From Scilla litardierei (lineage: Eukaryota > Streptophyta > Magnoliopsida > Asparagales > Asparagaceae): 64,000 nt of DNA. The notes below the pieces were generated by a model. The model saw only the letters and a program-made list of their open reading frames with translations, had not been told where the DNA came from and did not search any database. The number at the start of each line of letters is the position of its first letter. Within the stretch, counting starts at the first letter, position 1. The stretch lies in the NCBI GenBank assembly GCA_030789695.1, contig CM061133.1:95535528-95599527 (forward strand). Direction: 5' to 3'. This document shows, in pieces, positions 34,284-46,502 of the stretch. The translations under genes and the position numbers were made by a program.

Positions 34284-34353
34284 GTAAAATTCTTTTACTC
34301 TCCGTTTCATTTCGTTTTCCTAGTTGGATAGTGATGTAACGTGAATCGTGCAG
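34284..34353 (+). other. Apparent intron inside integrase core, Tekay-B
   Basis: Donor GGAG|GTAAAA and acceptor CGTGCAG|GAGG bound 70 bp, phase 0, with an in-frame TAG at 34329. Removing it joins the first catalytic Asp half to EVVRLHGVP and SIVSDRD, giving an integrase of normal spacing. The same position and phase hold in Tekay-A. A branch-point-like TGTAACG lies about 20 bp before the acceptor. Confidence 0.8.
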
Positions 34354-35256
34354 GAGGTTGTGCGACTTCATGGAGTCCCCGTGAGTATCGTATCGGACAG
34401 AGACACGAGGTTCACATCTCAGTTCTGTCAGAGTTTACAGAAGAGTTTGGGTACGTGTCTGAGTTTCAGCACGGCGTACCATCCGCAGACGGATGGCCAG
34501 TCCGAGAGGACGATTCAGATTTTGGAAGACATGCTGAGCGCGTGCATGTTGGATTTCAAGGGTTCGTGGGAGGACCATCTACATTTGGTGGAATTCTCTT
34601 ACAACAACAGCTTCCAGGCGAGTATTGGCATGGCGCCTTTCGCTGCTCTTTATGGGAGGAAATGTCGATCGCCATTGAGTTGGGATGACGTTGGTGATCG
34701 GGAGTTGTTGGGACCTGAGACGATCGTGGAGGCCGTGGATATCGTCAGGAATATTCGGGAGAGGTTGAGGATTGCTCAGGACCGTTTTAAGCATTGGGCG
34801 GATGCTAAACGTCGTCCTTTGGAGTTTCAGCCGGGCGACCATGTGTTCTTGAAGATTTCCCCGAATCGTGGTGTGATTCGTTTTGGGAAGCGAGGGAAGT
34901 TGAGCCCGCGATACATTGGACCGTTAGACATTTTGGAGAGGGTTGGCGAGGTAGCTTATCGCTTGGTCATGCCGCCATCTTTGGAAGGAGTTCACAATGT
35001 TTTCCATGTGTCGTAGCTTCGTCGATACATTAGCGATACGTCTCATGCGGTGGATTTTTCGGAGATTACCGTTCGCCCCGATATGACGTATGACCAGCAT
35101 CCAGTGCAGATTCTGGACAGGCGTCAGAAATCGCTTCGGAACAAGATTGTCAATCTTGTGAGGGTGATGTGGCGACACGGCTCACCTGGAGAGTCTACTT
35201 GGGAGAATGAGGATGAGATGCGAGAGCGTTTCCCACTTTTGTTTCCGGACTCGTGA
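34354..35256 (+). pseudogene. Integrase second exon and chromodomain-like tail, Tekay-B
   Basis: It opens with EVVRLHGVPVSIVSDRD, carrying the second catalytic Asp, then YHPQTDGQSERTIQ with the region of the catalytic Glu, SWEDHLHLVEFSYNN and GRKCRSPLSW. The C-terminal DNA-binding part shows HVFLKISPNRGV, SPRYIGP and YRLVMPP. TAG at 35014-35016 interrupts at VFHVS. The same frame continues with LRRYI and the chromodomain-like module (VQILDRRQKSLRNK, LVRVMWRH, STWENEDEM, FPLLFPDS), ending at TGA 35254-35256. Such modules in chromoviruses are thought to guide integration into heterochromatin. Confidence 0.9.
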
Positions 35257-35289
35257 GTGTTTGGAAATTCCGAGGACGGAATTTTTCTT

Positions 35290-35302
35290 AAGTTGGGGAG
35301 GA
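35290..35302 (+). other. Polypurine tract of Tekay-B
   Basis: AAGTTGGGGAGGA lies directly before the TGTAACG start of the 3' LTR. Confidence 0.9.
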
Positions 35303-37724
35303 TGTAACGACTGGTTTCCTTGTATCTGGATTTATTATAATATAATATATGTTTTGGTGGATTTTCTCCTCGTGTGTGGTTTTCGTCTCCGTAGCTTTCA
35401 TTTTCGATCGATTCGTCGTATTTTCTCGTTTCTTCCTTAGGATTGTCGATTTCGAAGTATGTCATTCGTGACGGACTTCATAACGGTCGTATCTTACTAT
35501 TAGATCAAGCCTAGGAGTCTTAGGAATCAATCCCGGAGCTCCGCGCTCCGTATCGGAACTTTTGGTGCTTATTAGCCGGTGTAAGAAGGGGAACCGACCG
35601 ACTAGATGACGATCCAGTCGGTCGGCAATCCTTCTTGGACCGACTAGTTGGCTTTCTAAATTTCTCAGGAGTTACTGTTTATTCTTAGTCGGTCTAAGAA
35701 CGTTGGTTGACCGACTAGGTTGCAAACTAGTCGGTCAGCAATGTTTCTTTAACCGACTAACTCTTCAACTTATTTTTAGTATCTATACTGCTCACTCTTA
35801 GTCGGTCTAAGAACGTTCATCGACCGACTAGATGTTAAACTAGTCGGTCAGTATTTGTTCTTCGACCAACTAATTCTAAATCCTATTTTCGTTCAAAAGT
35901 TACTGTTTACACTTAGTCGGTCTGCGTTGGTCGACCGACCGACTAGTTGCCAAACTAGTCGGTCAGTGGTTGCTCTTTGACCGACTAGTCTGTGTTAAAA
36001 CCCTAATTTCTGGGCAGCCGCCAGCCCAACCTATTTATACCCCTCCCAAACGTTTTCTTCTTCCTCCACTCGACCTAAAACCCTAAAATCTCCCTCATTG
36101 AGCCCACATCTTCCTCCAAGCTCTATTCCTTCATCCCAAGCCCTAGATCCATCATCTAAACCCTCCATCAACTCTATCTACCTCTCACCTTCCCCAAAAT
36201 CTCATCAAATCCCCAAAATCCCCCAAAAACCCTAACTCTCCAAACTTATACATTTGTTTCCAGATCTGGTCCTAGGGTTCTCCAGAGTGTTTCTTCCGCC
36301 TCCTCTCGGTAAGAAATCGATCTCTCGATGTTTTCATAACCTATTTGTATTTTTATGAAACCCGAATGAAATTTCATGTTGTTTGATGATTGTTTCCCCA
36401 TAACAGCGATTTCCCCGTAGATTAGCATCCACGAGACGAACCTTCGTGATCGTCATCCCCGGTGCTAGGCAAGTGAAACTTGCCACTTAGGGTTTAGGCC
36501 ATGTTTTAGGCCATTTGCTTGTTGTAGGCGTAAAAGAGGCTAGGCGACGGAATGATATTCTCCTAGGCGCAAACTGGGGAACTAGCTTGACAACGAAGCT
36601 AGTTCCGACATATATCATGTTGCACAATTACCATGTCATGTTTACTTTCCATTAACGGTACGCAAATAAATTGTCATGTCATTGCATTCCTCAAGTGATC
36701 CCGTGATTGCGTAGCATCGCTACAATACTTGTGTTTCCTGGCTCGTGACCAGAAGCGAGCATAATGAGTTGCTAACCCCAACGCTCGATATTGAATTGTG
36801 AACTAAGAAACAAGCTCCCGTGTGGGGCAACCCTGGCTCGCTTGCTTGGCTCATGTGCAGGGACCCTGGCTTGTTTACGTGTGGGATGGGGTAATGGTTA
36901 AGCGGCCATTCAACTGGGAGTCTGCCCGATCAGCAACTGCAGTTGTAAGGCGTAAACTCTGGGGTGGGTTAGTGTTTAGGGCCGATCAGTGTGAATGATG
37001 TACCATTCAGCTAAAGGGCGTAAACATCTACAAAACAACGTGAAACGTGAATAGTGAATTGATTGAAATTGTTAGTAGCATGGCTACTCTTGTCTTGTCC
37101 CGATAATTGTTCCCTTGTACAAATTGTCTTGCCATGTCTTAATTATGCACTCATGTTATAACTGCCATGTCATGCATACTAAAACTGCTAGGTTGCTAGT
37201 TGCCTTACTTTCAGTTTCCTCGCCCAAGTCTTTTAGACTTGCTGACATGTGCCATTTACTCTTTTGGGTGACACATGTTAGATCCTGAGCCTGAGTACCT
37301 AGTTGAGGACGAGGTGTTTGCTGACGCCGAGCCCGAGCTTGTGTTTGACGGGGAGTACGTGGACACTGGGGACCAGTCCTAGTGTTTTCGTTGTGTTTCC
37401 CTTTTTTAGACTGTTGTTTTGTTATCGGTGCGTAGCACCTATACTTGTTATGTCGTTGTTTTTGTTGGCCTTGTTCTGGGCCTTTAGACTCTTTCTTTTA
37501 TCCTGGTGGCTTTTCTGGATGTTGAACTTATTTTCATGTTGGACATTTTGTGAGATATGAGAATTTTATTTCCGTCTCTCCTTTTATTATTATTGTTGCT
37601 CCGTTGTGGTTACAGGGACCTGCTTATGTTTTATTGACGCTTATCAGGTTTGGGGCTTCACGGCTCCACTCTCGTGCGGACCTTTTCACGTCTCGCCTCC
37701 ATTTTAGGGAAGCGGGTCGTGACA
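35303..37724 (+). repeat. 3' LTR of Tekay-B
   Basis: The 2422-bp LTR matches 28054-30476 almost throughout. It carries copies of the hairpin array (from about 35596), the TATA box, the covarying hairpin (37243-37280) and the acidic frame (37275-37382). It ends GTGACA at 37724, followed by CTAGC. Confidence 0.95.
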
Positions 37725-37729
37725 CTAGC
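37725..37729 (+). other. Right target-site duplication CTAGC of Tekay-B
   Basis: Exact repeat of 28049-28053, followed by the rest of the D LTR. Confidence 0.95.
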
Positions 37730-37963
37730 ATTGACATCCGACGATCCTAGTGGTGACTCATATTGCCCTAGTATTTATTCTATTATTAATTGAGATAGTA
37801 ACCATTCGTGACAATCTTTCTGAGTACACCAAACTAGCATTGTTTTTAGACTTTGAATAGATCCAAGAATATATAAGCATCTGCCTCCCTGTGGGTTCGA
37901 CATTTTTCTAAACTAAATAGCATTGATAACGTGCACTTGTGGAGTTAAATCCTGAGAGCATCA
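37730..37963 (+). repeat. 5' LTR of element D, second part
   Basis: This is the end of the LTR interrupted by Tekay-B. It holds the CTCCCTGTGGGTTCGACATT stretch usual near the end of such LTRs and finishes GAGAGCATCA just before the primer site. Confidence 0.75.
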
Positions 37964-37969
37964 AGCTTT

Positions 37970-37987
37970 TGGTGCCATTGCCAGAGA
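37970..37987 (+). other. Degraded Asp-tRNA-type primer site, element D
   Basis: TGGTGCCATTGCCAGAGA resembles the Athila/Tat primer site TGGCGCCGTTGCCGGGGA (see 57116), complementary to plant tRNA-Asp, with four changes. Confidence 0.75.
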
Positions 37988-38136
37988 GGCAAACTGTTTT
38001 TACTTAGGTTACTTTTTGTGTTGAATAACTTGTTAGTTACTCTTACCATCTCTTATCTATCCATATTTTCATTCTTTTTCCCTTTGCTATTGACATCTTC
38101 TCTGAGTTTGTTTCTTGTGCATGAACACTTGCATTG

Positions 38137-40494
38137 GGGGATCCGATGATGTATTATTTGAACCCGGGATTGAAATGAAAGCGAGACCACTCAGAGCAGA
38201 AAGGAGGAATCGAAGATCAAATGGCAGGGACTCCTCCCCATTATCCTTCATGCACTTACAATGTTCAAGATTACATGCAGCCCAATCTATCTAGCATATC
38301 TTCTACCTTGAGACCGCAACTGGCGAGGGGAAACTTTGAATTGAAGACGAGATTCATTAACTTAATGCAGCAGGACCCCTTCCAAGGGCATCCTCATGAG
38401 AACCATAATCATCATATAGACCTTTTCTTGGCAAAGTGTAACACTTTCCAAGTTAAAGGTTTGAGCGAAGATGCCATAAAGCTACGTCTATTTCCATTTA
38501 CTCTGTGGGACAAAACGGCTTACAGTTGAGGGCACATCCCACGAACACTTTTAAAACATGGGAGCAGTTGGCCTTGGCCTTCATCAACAAGTGCTATCCA
38601 CCGTCCAAAACGGTGAGGATTAGAGGGGCGATCACGAACTTCATGTAACTCCTGCAGGAGTCACTTTATGAAGCTTGGAAACGCTTCAAGGATTTGCAGC
38701 ATCAATGCTCACATCATGGCGTTCTGGATTGGGATCTCATTCAGAGCTTTTATAATGGCTTTAAGCCCGACACAAAAATGATCATTAACGCCTCTACAAA
38801 TGGCGCGTTATTGGCTAAGCTACCTGAGGAGGCCACGTCACTTTTGGAGCAGATGGCCTCCAACAATCAACAATGGAGCGATGAATGCTCAACAGCTACA
38901 TGCACCGGTTCAGGCCATTCTGAGATAAAGGTAGCTATGCATCTTGACGGGCAACTTGAGACCCTTTGCAAGCAAGTTGCAAGAATTGAGCAAAGGTTGG
39001 ATGGTATTCCAACTACTTCCAAGGCTCCAGTATATGCTACTTATAAAGACTACGTCGAGCAAGGGTACACTCCAATAGAAGGGTCTTGTGAAGGAACAGG
39101 TGTACATGCAGAGTAAGTCAATTATATAGCGGGTAAAGGTAGCAATCCTAGACCTTAGTTGTCAAATCCTGTGTGGAAATCACATCCTGGATTCTCTTAT
39201 AGCAACCCCAATGAAGCCCTACAACCACCATCCCAATCGAGGCCACCTCAGCCACATCAATAGCAAGCACCACCTCCACAACAACAGTAGTACGGATTTA
39301 GACCATCTGGGCCATATAGATCGCCAGGATATTTTTATCGTCAACCATATCAACAACAACAACAATACTAACAACCGATGGTACAAAAACCTGACATGGA
39401 GGCGACATTAGATGCCTTTATGAGTGCCCAAACGAAGATCAAATTAGAATTATCAGCCGCGCAAAGGCAACTTTCAACCACCGTCGATAACTTGTCAGTG
39501 CAAATGACTCAATTTATGAAGGCTCAAGGGATATTGCCATCTCAACCCGAGCCAAACCTAAGGGGGAAAGTCAATGCAGTCGTGACAGGTATGACCAGAG
39601 GAGGAAACGGTATCGATGCTATGATGGTACCGGTCTATAAGAAGGTGGATCATTAATCACTGACACCTGTACAAATGGAAGATAGTACTATTTCTGAGCC
39701 CATCATTGCAGAGAACGAGGAGAGAGATATTGATGAGCCATCTGCTACTAACGAGAAGGAGGCATTACCTACCAAATTACCTATTCCAATCACTACGGCA
39801 CCGATGGACATTCCAATTTCCAGAAATCTATGCCAAAGGATGTCGACAAAGACAAGGGAAGCCGTCCTCCGCCTCCTTATCCGCAAGGATTAGACATGGA
39901 AAAGCTCGAGAAGAAATACACTAAATTTATAGAGCTTCTTAAGGGTGTTCACTTGAACATCCCTTTCTTGGACATGCTTACAGAGATCCCCACATATGCA
40001 AAGTTTTTGAAATAATTGATAGCGGGGAAGAGAAAATAGGAAGCAGTAAAATTGGCGGATAGTTACACTTCGGTCCTCAAGAACACCCTACCGAAGAAAT
40101 TGGCCGATCCCAGAAGCTCACGATGCCATGCTCCATAGGTGGCATCAGCATGGATATAGCGCTAATTGAATTGGTGGCGAGCATTAGCTTGATGCCGCTC
40201 TCCATCTTTAAGAGGTTGAATACGGGAACTGAGCTATAGCCCACTGGCATGAGCATACAGTTGGCGGACCAATCCATCACCTACCTGGTTGGCATCGCAC
40301 AAAGACGTCATCCTACAAATACCAGGAGGAATTAGTGTGCCGGTGGACTTCATTATTATGGACATGCCTGAGAAGGGGAGTTCTCAAATCATCTTGGGAT
40401 GCCCTTTCATGGCCACAGCTAGAGTTTTGATCGATGTTCGTCAAGGGACATTATCTATGAATATTGGAAATATAAAGATCGAATTCCATCTTTA
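38137..40494 (+). pseudogene. Broken gag and protease of element D
   Basis: Pieces in several frames resemble element F gag-protease. 38221-38529 shows NFELKTRFINLMQQDPFQGH and IKLRLFPFTLWDK. 38694-39116 shows a WDLIQSFYNGF stretch and NNQQWSDECS. A Gln/His-rich stretch follows at 39180-39370. 39378-39656 gives a coiled, Gln-rich segment ending before QPEPNLRGKVNAV. 39899-40010 shows FIELLKGVHLNIPFLDML. The protease end is at 40289-40495 (VDFIIMDMPEKG, IILGCPFMATAR). Many frameshifts and stops are present. Confidence 0.75.
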
Positions 40495-40885
40495 AAAGCC
40501 GATAACGGAGCGCTTCCCGTGCAAAGATGCTAGCTATCTTGAGCTATTGGAGGATGAAGCTACCGAAGAATATGCCATTGAGGGGATTGCAATAGATCCT
40601 ATAAGGAAGGTCATAGACGACATCGTCGTCATCGTCATTCATGATAAGGCATTGACCGCCTACTTGAATGTCTTGGACGAGGAGCCACCTGGTATACCAC
40701 TTCATCATCAATAATCGGAGGCCATGATCTTTACAATTTCTGAAGACCAACAAAGCGAGGCGAACCAAATCCTACCACATGGTCTCCTAGGAAAACATGA
40801 TGAACGCATCTCATATGCACTAAACATCAAATATCATCATTGAATATCATAGGGAGTCGAGCTTACAACTCTAAACAAGCGCGTA

Positions 40886-40901
40886 TCGGGAGGCAACCCG
40901 A
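40886..40901 (+). ncRNA. TCGGG-AGGCAA-CCCGA hairpin downstream of D protease
   Basis: A 5-bp stem with a 6-nt loop follows the gag-protease region by about 390 bp. Element F has the counterpart CATGGG-AAGCAA-CCCATG at 60103-60120 with different stem bases. The loop is nearly unchanged. It is a candidate RNA structure in the long transcript. Confidence 0.5.
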
Positions 40902-41023
40902 ATTTTCCTTTGTTTTTATTGTTTTATTTCTAGTTTAGTTCTCCATTCTACCTAAAAAAACAAAAACAAAAATATTTTTAATTCATTTGAAAACCATTAA
41001 AATATATAAATTATAAAAATTTC
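40902..41023 (+). other. AT-rich non-coding spacer of element D
   Basis: T-rich then A-rich spacer without a frame, ending where the minus-strand LTR of element E begins. Nothing else seen. Confidence 0.5.
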
Positions 41024-42159
41024 TGATGCATCCTTCCATGAGAAGGTGTTCCTCGCCCGCGGTGCACGGACGAGAACATCGCAAGTGGACCGTGCATTAT
41101 AGTATGTATAGAATGTCGAACTCTAGGGAGGCGACCGTATAATGCTTAAATTTTTGTGGAAGGAGGAGAATGTGTGGTCGGGGTTGTCACGTGTGATTTG
41201 GTTGATTTGTTGAAGGAAGTGGAATAGACTAAATATTAAATGTCTAGGGCTTTTGGGATTCCCTAATAGGGCCTTGGGTAATGGATTTCGGCTCAATTGA
41301 TCATCCGTCGGACGATGGATTGGGGTAGAAGTGTCACATCCGAAGATGGGAACGGGCGTTAGACTTCTGTCGTCACGCTCGTCTAATGCATCCCTATACG
41401 AGGTCATGCTCTCGCTATCAGCTTCATACGGGAATGCATGCATTATGCTTGACACTTGGGTCCCGCCTCCCAATCCTTAGGCACTCGCATACTCTACGGA
41501 ATGTGACGCCATCCAATGGTTGATTCTAGCAGCCGGGCTACTTTCAGAGTCATCGGTTAGCAGATTGGGGGTTAGTGGTCGCACCTGGCTCTTGGGTCAC
41601 CCTCGTGAGTGCGAGCCCCAGAAAACGACCACTAATCCCAAATCAGATTCGTGTGGATTCTCCCTAGGATACGGAGTTGCTTTCGCAGTCCTCCAATCCT
41701 AAGGCTAATCCCCAAAACCCTTGTTCAAATCACCGTAGGGAGACCCTAGATTCGTCCAACGGATGTCTAACCTGACATCCAATCCCTAAGCTCATAGGGA
41801 TCCTCCCTAAGCCCTAGAAACCCACTACTCTAGTATGGCAAAAGCTCTAAATATGATAGCAATATAGATAGGCATATCTAACCGATCAAATTGCATGAAA
41901 TCAATTTCAATAGAGAGGGTAAGAGAAATAGAGCAATGGTAAAGAAATCAAAGAAATCCAGCCACAAACAAGTAAATAGATTACAAAAGAGATTACTAAG
42001 AGAGAGCTCCCAATATAGATCTAAGTATTTAGCTACAGAAAAATAAAGCTTAACCTACTCTAAAAGTTGTTCACTATTTATACAAAACTGTTTGGGTTCG
42101 GGTTTTACGAGAAAACCCAACCCGAAACCCATTAATTCAAGACAATTTGGAGTCTGCCG

Positions 42160-42490
42160 ACCTACCGCTCGGCCGAGCACGGTGCTCGCTCGGCCGAGCG
42201 GTGCCTTGTGTTGCGCTCCCTTCGCCTTGGCATTTGAGAAAGGCCGCTTGGGCGAGCGACTTGAGACGCTCGCGCGAGCGTCATATCGCTCGGGCGATCG
42301 AATTAAGTTCCAAAAAATCCGGAGAGCCCAAGTCTTGAAGAAATGGGCTCCTCTGGGTACTGGTTCGTGCGAGCGAGCTGGTCGCTCGACCGAGCGAGAA
42401 TGTCGCTCGCCCAAGCACCCTATTGGAAGAAGTTGGCACTCTTTTGAGAGTCACAGCTCAGCCGAGCACATGTTGTGCTCGGTCGAGTGA
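42160..42490 (-). promoter_or_regulatory. GCTCGGCCGAGC palindrome cluster in E LTR
   Basis: Palindromes and near-palindromes (GCTCGGCCGAGC, GCTCGCGCGAGC, CGCTCGGGCGATCG, GCTCGACCGAGC) occur about eight times in 330 bp, immediately upstream of the minus-strand TATA box. Similar layout to D, F and Tekay-B, but with a different word. Confidence 0.6.
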
Positions 42491-42514
42491 TCTGGCATGT
42501 TCTTCTATCTTCAG

Positions 42515-42600
42515 CTCCTCTTCTCCATTCTCCTTTTCTCCTCTCTCCTTCTCCATTCTCCTCTTCTCCTTTCTTCTTCGCCACTTCTTTGGCCCTCTTG
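42515..42600. repeat. CT-rich tract in E LTR
   Basis: Imperfect repeats of TCTCCATTCTCCTTTTCTCC-like sequence. Open frames across it on both strands are low-complexity artefacts. Confidence 0.6.
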
Positions 42601-42814
42601 GGTCCACCGTGGCGAGGTGAGGCGGGCTTCGGCGTCTTGGTTGTGTCCAAAGTCCCGAATCACTTTGAATCGCTCCGAATTTCCTGAAATCATATAAAAC
42701 ATCAAAAGAATCAAGAATATCAAGAAAAGCACGATATAATACCAAAATATGGATTCGGGCGATCGAAACGACATGGAAATGCATCGTAAAAACATGGAAA
42801 ATATAAACACAACA

Positions 42815-42829
42815 AAATCCCCCAAGCTT
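42815..42829 (-). other. Polypurine tract of element E
   Basis: The minus strand reads AAGCTTGGGGGATTT next to the TG start of the LTR. The G element is inserted only a few bases upstream of it. Confidence 0.65.
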
Positions 42830-42831
42830 AC
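42827..42831 (+). other. Left target-site duplication CTTAC of element G
   Basis: CTTAC precedes TGATTCGGG and is repeated exactly at 50671-50675 after the last LTR. Confidence 0.9.
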
Positions 42832-44659
42832 TGATTCGGGTTGAATATTGCATATTTAACACCCCATTTAGCCTTATTTTGTGCTTAAATGATGCTTAAT
42901 TTGTCTATAATACGTTCGTATTTTGTATATCATCATTTATTAGAGCAACCCATTGAGTTGTGCACAAGGTATGAATTTTGTTGAGTATTTCTGCCTTTTT
43001 ATATTTTCATGGCTAGGTCTTGATCTTATGATTCTAACGAATATTTATTTGTATTTTTCTAATATCTGTGCTAATTACTGTGAATTTTTGAATGCAGAAT
43101 ACCAATTTAATGAAGAAATACGATCAAAATACAAGAAATACCGTCGCCACCAAATCAGATGTTGCCACGTGTCATGATCATATGCATTTCGCTCAGATCC
43201 GACATGCGGAAGTTTTTGAAACGCAGCGACCTTATGGCCATTGGATGATGATCCAACAGCCAATAAATAGCCCGCATCGAGTTCCAAAGGATTCAAATCG
43301 AATGGAGCGGAGAGGGCTCTCGACGCCACGTGGCACGATCCTGGAGTGTCCCGCCCAGATTGAACGGTGTACAACGTATCTTGGAACGAAGCTGGATTCA
43401 GATCGGAGCGCAGACGTGGCTTAATCTAAACCGCAAATCCTCGATCAGACGGTCGAAATCACCCCGAAGCGACTTAATCGTAGCGAAGAGCAGCTCATGA
43501 TTCGAGCAACGCGGCCGTATCATAGCCGTTGCTCCGAGATCCAACGGTGAGGATTGTACCCGAGTTCAATCCGAATTCGCTAGCAGAGCGGGCACGCTCG
43601 AATCTTAAAGCACGCGTGGCAGTGCCTCACTTGATCCCTCGAGATCAAACGGCGGAGATTTGGAGCAAATTGCGGGTTGGTTTTTAAGCGATTTTGGGTG
43701 CGGGTTTTGGACCCGATAAGCAACTTTAACCTGCAATGACTTGTATTTAATGTATTCTAGGGGTTTTGTTCCGTATTCTGGCGTATTGGGGGCTCTAGGA
43801 GCTGTATTTCGCCAGGAAATTTGGAGACCCTGGGGACATAGCCTAGATATATCATCTGAATGAGATTTGGAGCTATTTAGAGAGAATTGGTGACATTTTC
43901 CTATCTTTAGCCTTGTATTTTGCGTATTTGACTTGGAATTGAAGTATTATTCACGTATTTTGATGATTTTATGATGTATTTGTCTATGAATACTGAATAT
44001 ATTCTCTCCATGCATGGTTAATCTTCATATGTGTTGGTGTTGTTGTAGTTAGGGTGTCGTAATCATTTATTTTAATATCTTTTTGCCCTATTTGCATTGT
44101 TTAATCGCGTATTTTGTCAATTTCTACATATATCTTGTTTGGGTATGTTATACGGAGACGTGAGCATGCTTGAATTGAATATGATCTTTGCGGACTTATT
44201 CGTGATGCGACCCGAGAGGGCATTTGTGTTTAATTTCCTTATGAAATTGACGTTATACGTGATTAACTCTTTGGCACATTTTTATGCGCTTTCTTGCCAT
44301 ATTTTTCGACGTTCTTGTGCCCTAACCAGAAGAAATGTTGAGTAATAGAAAAGGTATTAATAATCATTGATTGCACATACCCTAATGAAATCACTACCAA
44401 CACATACTCTCCATATTAGTACCCCATATTGAATTCACCGTAGTTATCGTAGGATTATCTTTTGTTATTCTAAGCTCTTGATACATATCCTTATATCTTT
44501 AGGTGGTTGTTTATTATCGTTTTAGTACTCTTTACAAACTGAAATTCGTGGTATTACAGGTCAGTTGTCCCGTGGATAAGATACCTGGACTCACCAGGAT
44601 TATTACTTGTTCGATCTCCTGCACTTGGGAGTAGCGCTCACACATTTTGAGACGAGCCA
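42832..44659 (+). repeat. LTR copy 1 of element G
   Basis: It starts TGATTCGGGTTGAATATTG and ends GACGAGCCA. A TATA-like TATTTAA occurs near 43745. The short open frames found at the same place in all three LTRs (about 44097, 45940 and 50114) are LTR sequence, with no known motif. Confidence 0.85.
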
Positions 44660-44670
44660 AGTTTTTGGTG
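44660..44670 (+). other. 11-bp remnant between LTR copies 1 and 2
   Basis: AGTTTTTGGTG looks like the start of the primer-side sequence (AGTTTTTGG, compare 46496) joined to the last two bases before an LTR (TG, compare 48862). The entire internal region appears to have been lost between them. Confidence 0.7.
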
Positions 44671-46495
44671 TGATTCGGGTTGAATATTGCATATTTAACA
44701 CCCCATTTAGCCTTATTTTGTGCTTATATGATGCTTAATTGGTCTCTAATACGTTCGTATTTTGTATATCATCATTTATTAGAGCAAACCATTGATTTGT
44801 GCACAAAGTATGAATTTTATTGAGTATTTCTACCTTTTTTATATTTTTCATGGCTTGGTCTCGATATCATGATTCCAACGAATATTTATTTGTATTTATC
44901 TGAGATCTGTGCTAATTACTGTGAATTTTTGAATGCAGAATACCAATTTAATGAAGAAATACGCTCAAAATACAAGAAATACGGTCACCGTCCAATCAGA
45001 TGCTGCCACGTGTCATGATCCTATGCATTTCGCTCAGATCCGACGGGCGGAAGTTTTTGAAACGCAGCGATCTTATGGCCATTGGATAATGATCCAACGG
45101 CCAATAATTTGCACGTATAGAGTTCCAAAGGATTCAAACCAAACGGAGCGGAGCGGGCTCTCGACGCCACATGGCGCGATCCTGGAGTGTCCCGCCCAGA
45201 TTGAACGGCGTACAACGGATCTCGGAACGAAGCTGGATTGAGATCAGAGTGGCGATGTGGCTTAATCTAAACCGCAAATCCTCGATCGAACGGTCGAAAA
45301 TCACCCCGAAGCGACTTAATCGCAGCGAAGAGCAGCTCACGATTCGAGCGATGCGGCCGTATCATAGCCATTGCTCCGAGATCCAACGTTGAGGATTGAA
45401 CCCGAGTTCGATCCGAATTCGCTAGCGAAGCGGGCGCACGCGAATCTTAAAGCACGCGTGGCGGTGCCTCATTTAATCCCGCGAGATCATACGGCGGAGA
45501 TTTGGAGCGGCTTGCGGGTTGGGTTTTAAGCGATTTCGAGTACGGTTTTTGGACCCGATAAGCAACTTAAACCCGCAATGACTTGTATTTAAGGTATTCT
45601 AGGGTTTTTGTTGTGTATTCTGGTGTATTGGGGACTCTAGAAGCTGTATTTCGCCATGAAATTTGGAGACCCTGGGGACAGAGGCTAGATCTATCATCTA
45701 AAGGAGATTTGGGGCTATTTGGATAGAATTGGTGACATTTTTCCTATCTTTAGCCTTGTATTTTGCGTATTTGGCTTGAAATTGAAGTATTATTCACGTA
45801 TTTTGATGATTTTATGATGTATTTGTCTATGACTACTGAATATATTCTCTCCATGCATGGTTAATCTTCATATGTGTTGGTGTTGATGTAGTTAGGATGT
45901 CATAATCTTTGATTTTGATATCTTTTCGCCTTATTTGTATTGTATAATCATGCATTTTGTCAATTTCTACATATATCTTGTTTGGGTATGTTATACGGAG
46001 ACGTGAGCATGCTTGAATTGAATATGATCTTTGCGGACTTATTCGTGATGCGACCTGAGAGGGTATTTGTGTTTATTTTCCTTATGAAATTGATGTTATA
46101 CGTGATTAACTCTTTGGCACATTTTTATGCACTTTATCGCCATATTTTCCGACATTCTCGTGCCCTAACCGGACGAAACATTGAGTTATAGAAAAAGTAT
46201 TAATAATCATTGACTGCACACACCCTAACGAAATCACTACCAACGCATACTCTCCATATTAGTACCCCATATCGAATTCACTGTAATTATCGTATGATTT
46301 TCTTTTATTATCTTAAACTCTTGATACCATATCGTTAGGTGGTTGGTTATTATCGTTTTAGTACTCTTTACAAATTGAAGTTCGTGATTTTGCAGGTCAG
46401 TTGTCCCGTGGATACGATACCTGGACTCACCAAGATTATTATTTGTTAGATCTCCTGCACTTGGAAGTAGCGCTTACATATTTTGAGACGAGCCA
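44671..46495 (+). repeat. LTR copy 2 of element G
   Basis: The 1825-bp copy is closely similar to copies 1 and 3 and is followed by the primer site. Confidence 0.88.
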
Positions 46496-46502
46496 AGTTT
46501 TT

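Larger units (their letters stand above)
28054..37724 (+). mobile_element. Tekay-B: nearly complete chromovirus (Tekay/Del-like) retrotransposon
   Basis: The 9.67-kb Ty3/gypsy element has two highly similar 2.42-kb LTRs, perfect 5-bp target duplications, a polypurine tract, and gag, protease, RT, RNase H, integrase and a chromodomain-like tail in order. The close similarity of its LTRs by eye marks a fairly recent insertion. Coding breaks are few: stops at 30743-30745, 33537-33539 and 35014-35016 and a one-base shift near 33230. Two apparent introns (31752-31864 and 34284-34353) otherwise explain the frame changes. Confidence 0.95.
26352..41023 (+). mobile_element. Element D: Athila/Tat-like, gag and protease only, split by Tekay-B
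   Basis: The LTR (26352-28053 plus 37730-37963) is followed by an Asp-tRNA-type primer site, a broken gag-protease and the CGGGAGGCAACCCG hairpin (40886-40901). RT, RNase H and integrase are absent from the place they should occupy between protease and this hairpin. The element is therefore non-autonomous, like terminal-repeat gag elements. Its internal region is interrupted at 41024 by element E and the 3' part is not in the window. Confidence 0.75.
41024..42814 (-). repeat. 3' LTR of element E (Athila/Tat-like, minus strand)
   Basis: On the minus strand it begins TGTTGTGTTTATATTTTCC and ends GGATGCATCA, about 1.79 kb. CCTCCCTAGAGTTCGACATT near the end parallels the same place in the D LTR. 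A polypurine tract lies just outside at 42815-42829. Palindromes of the GCTCGGCCGAGC type (42160-42490) lie upstream of a minus-strand TATA box (GTATAAATAG, about 42072-42081). A CT-rich tract spans 42515-42600. No gene is visible in it. Confidence 0.7.
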
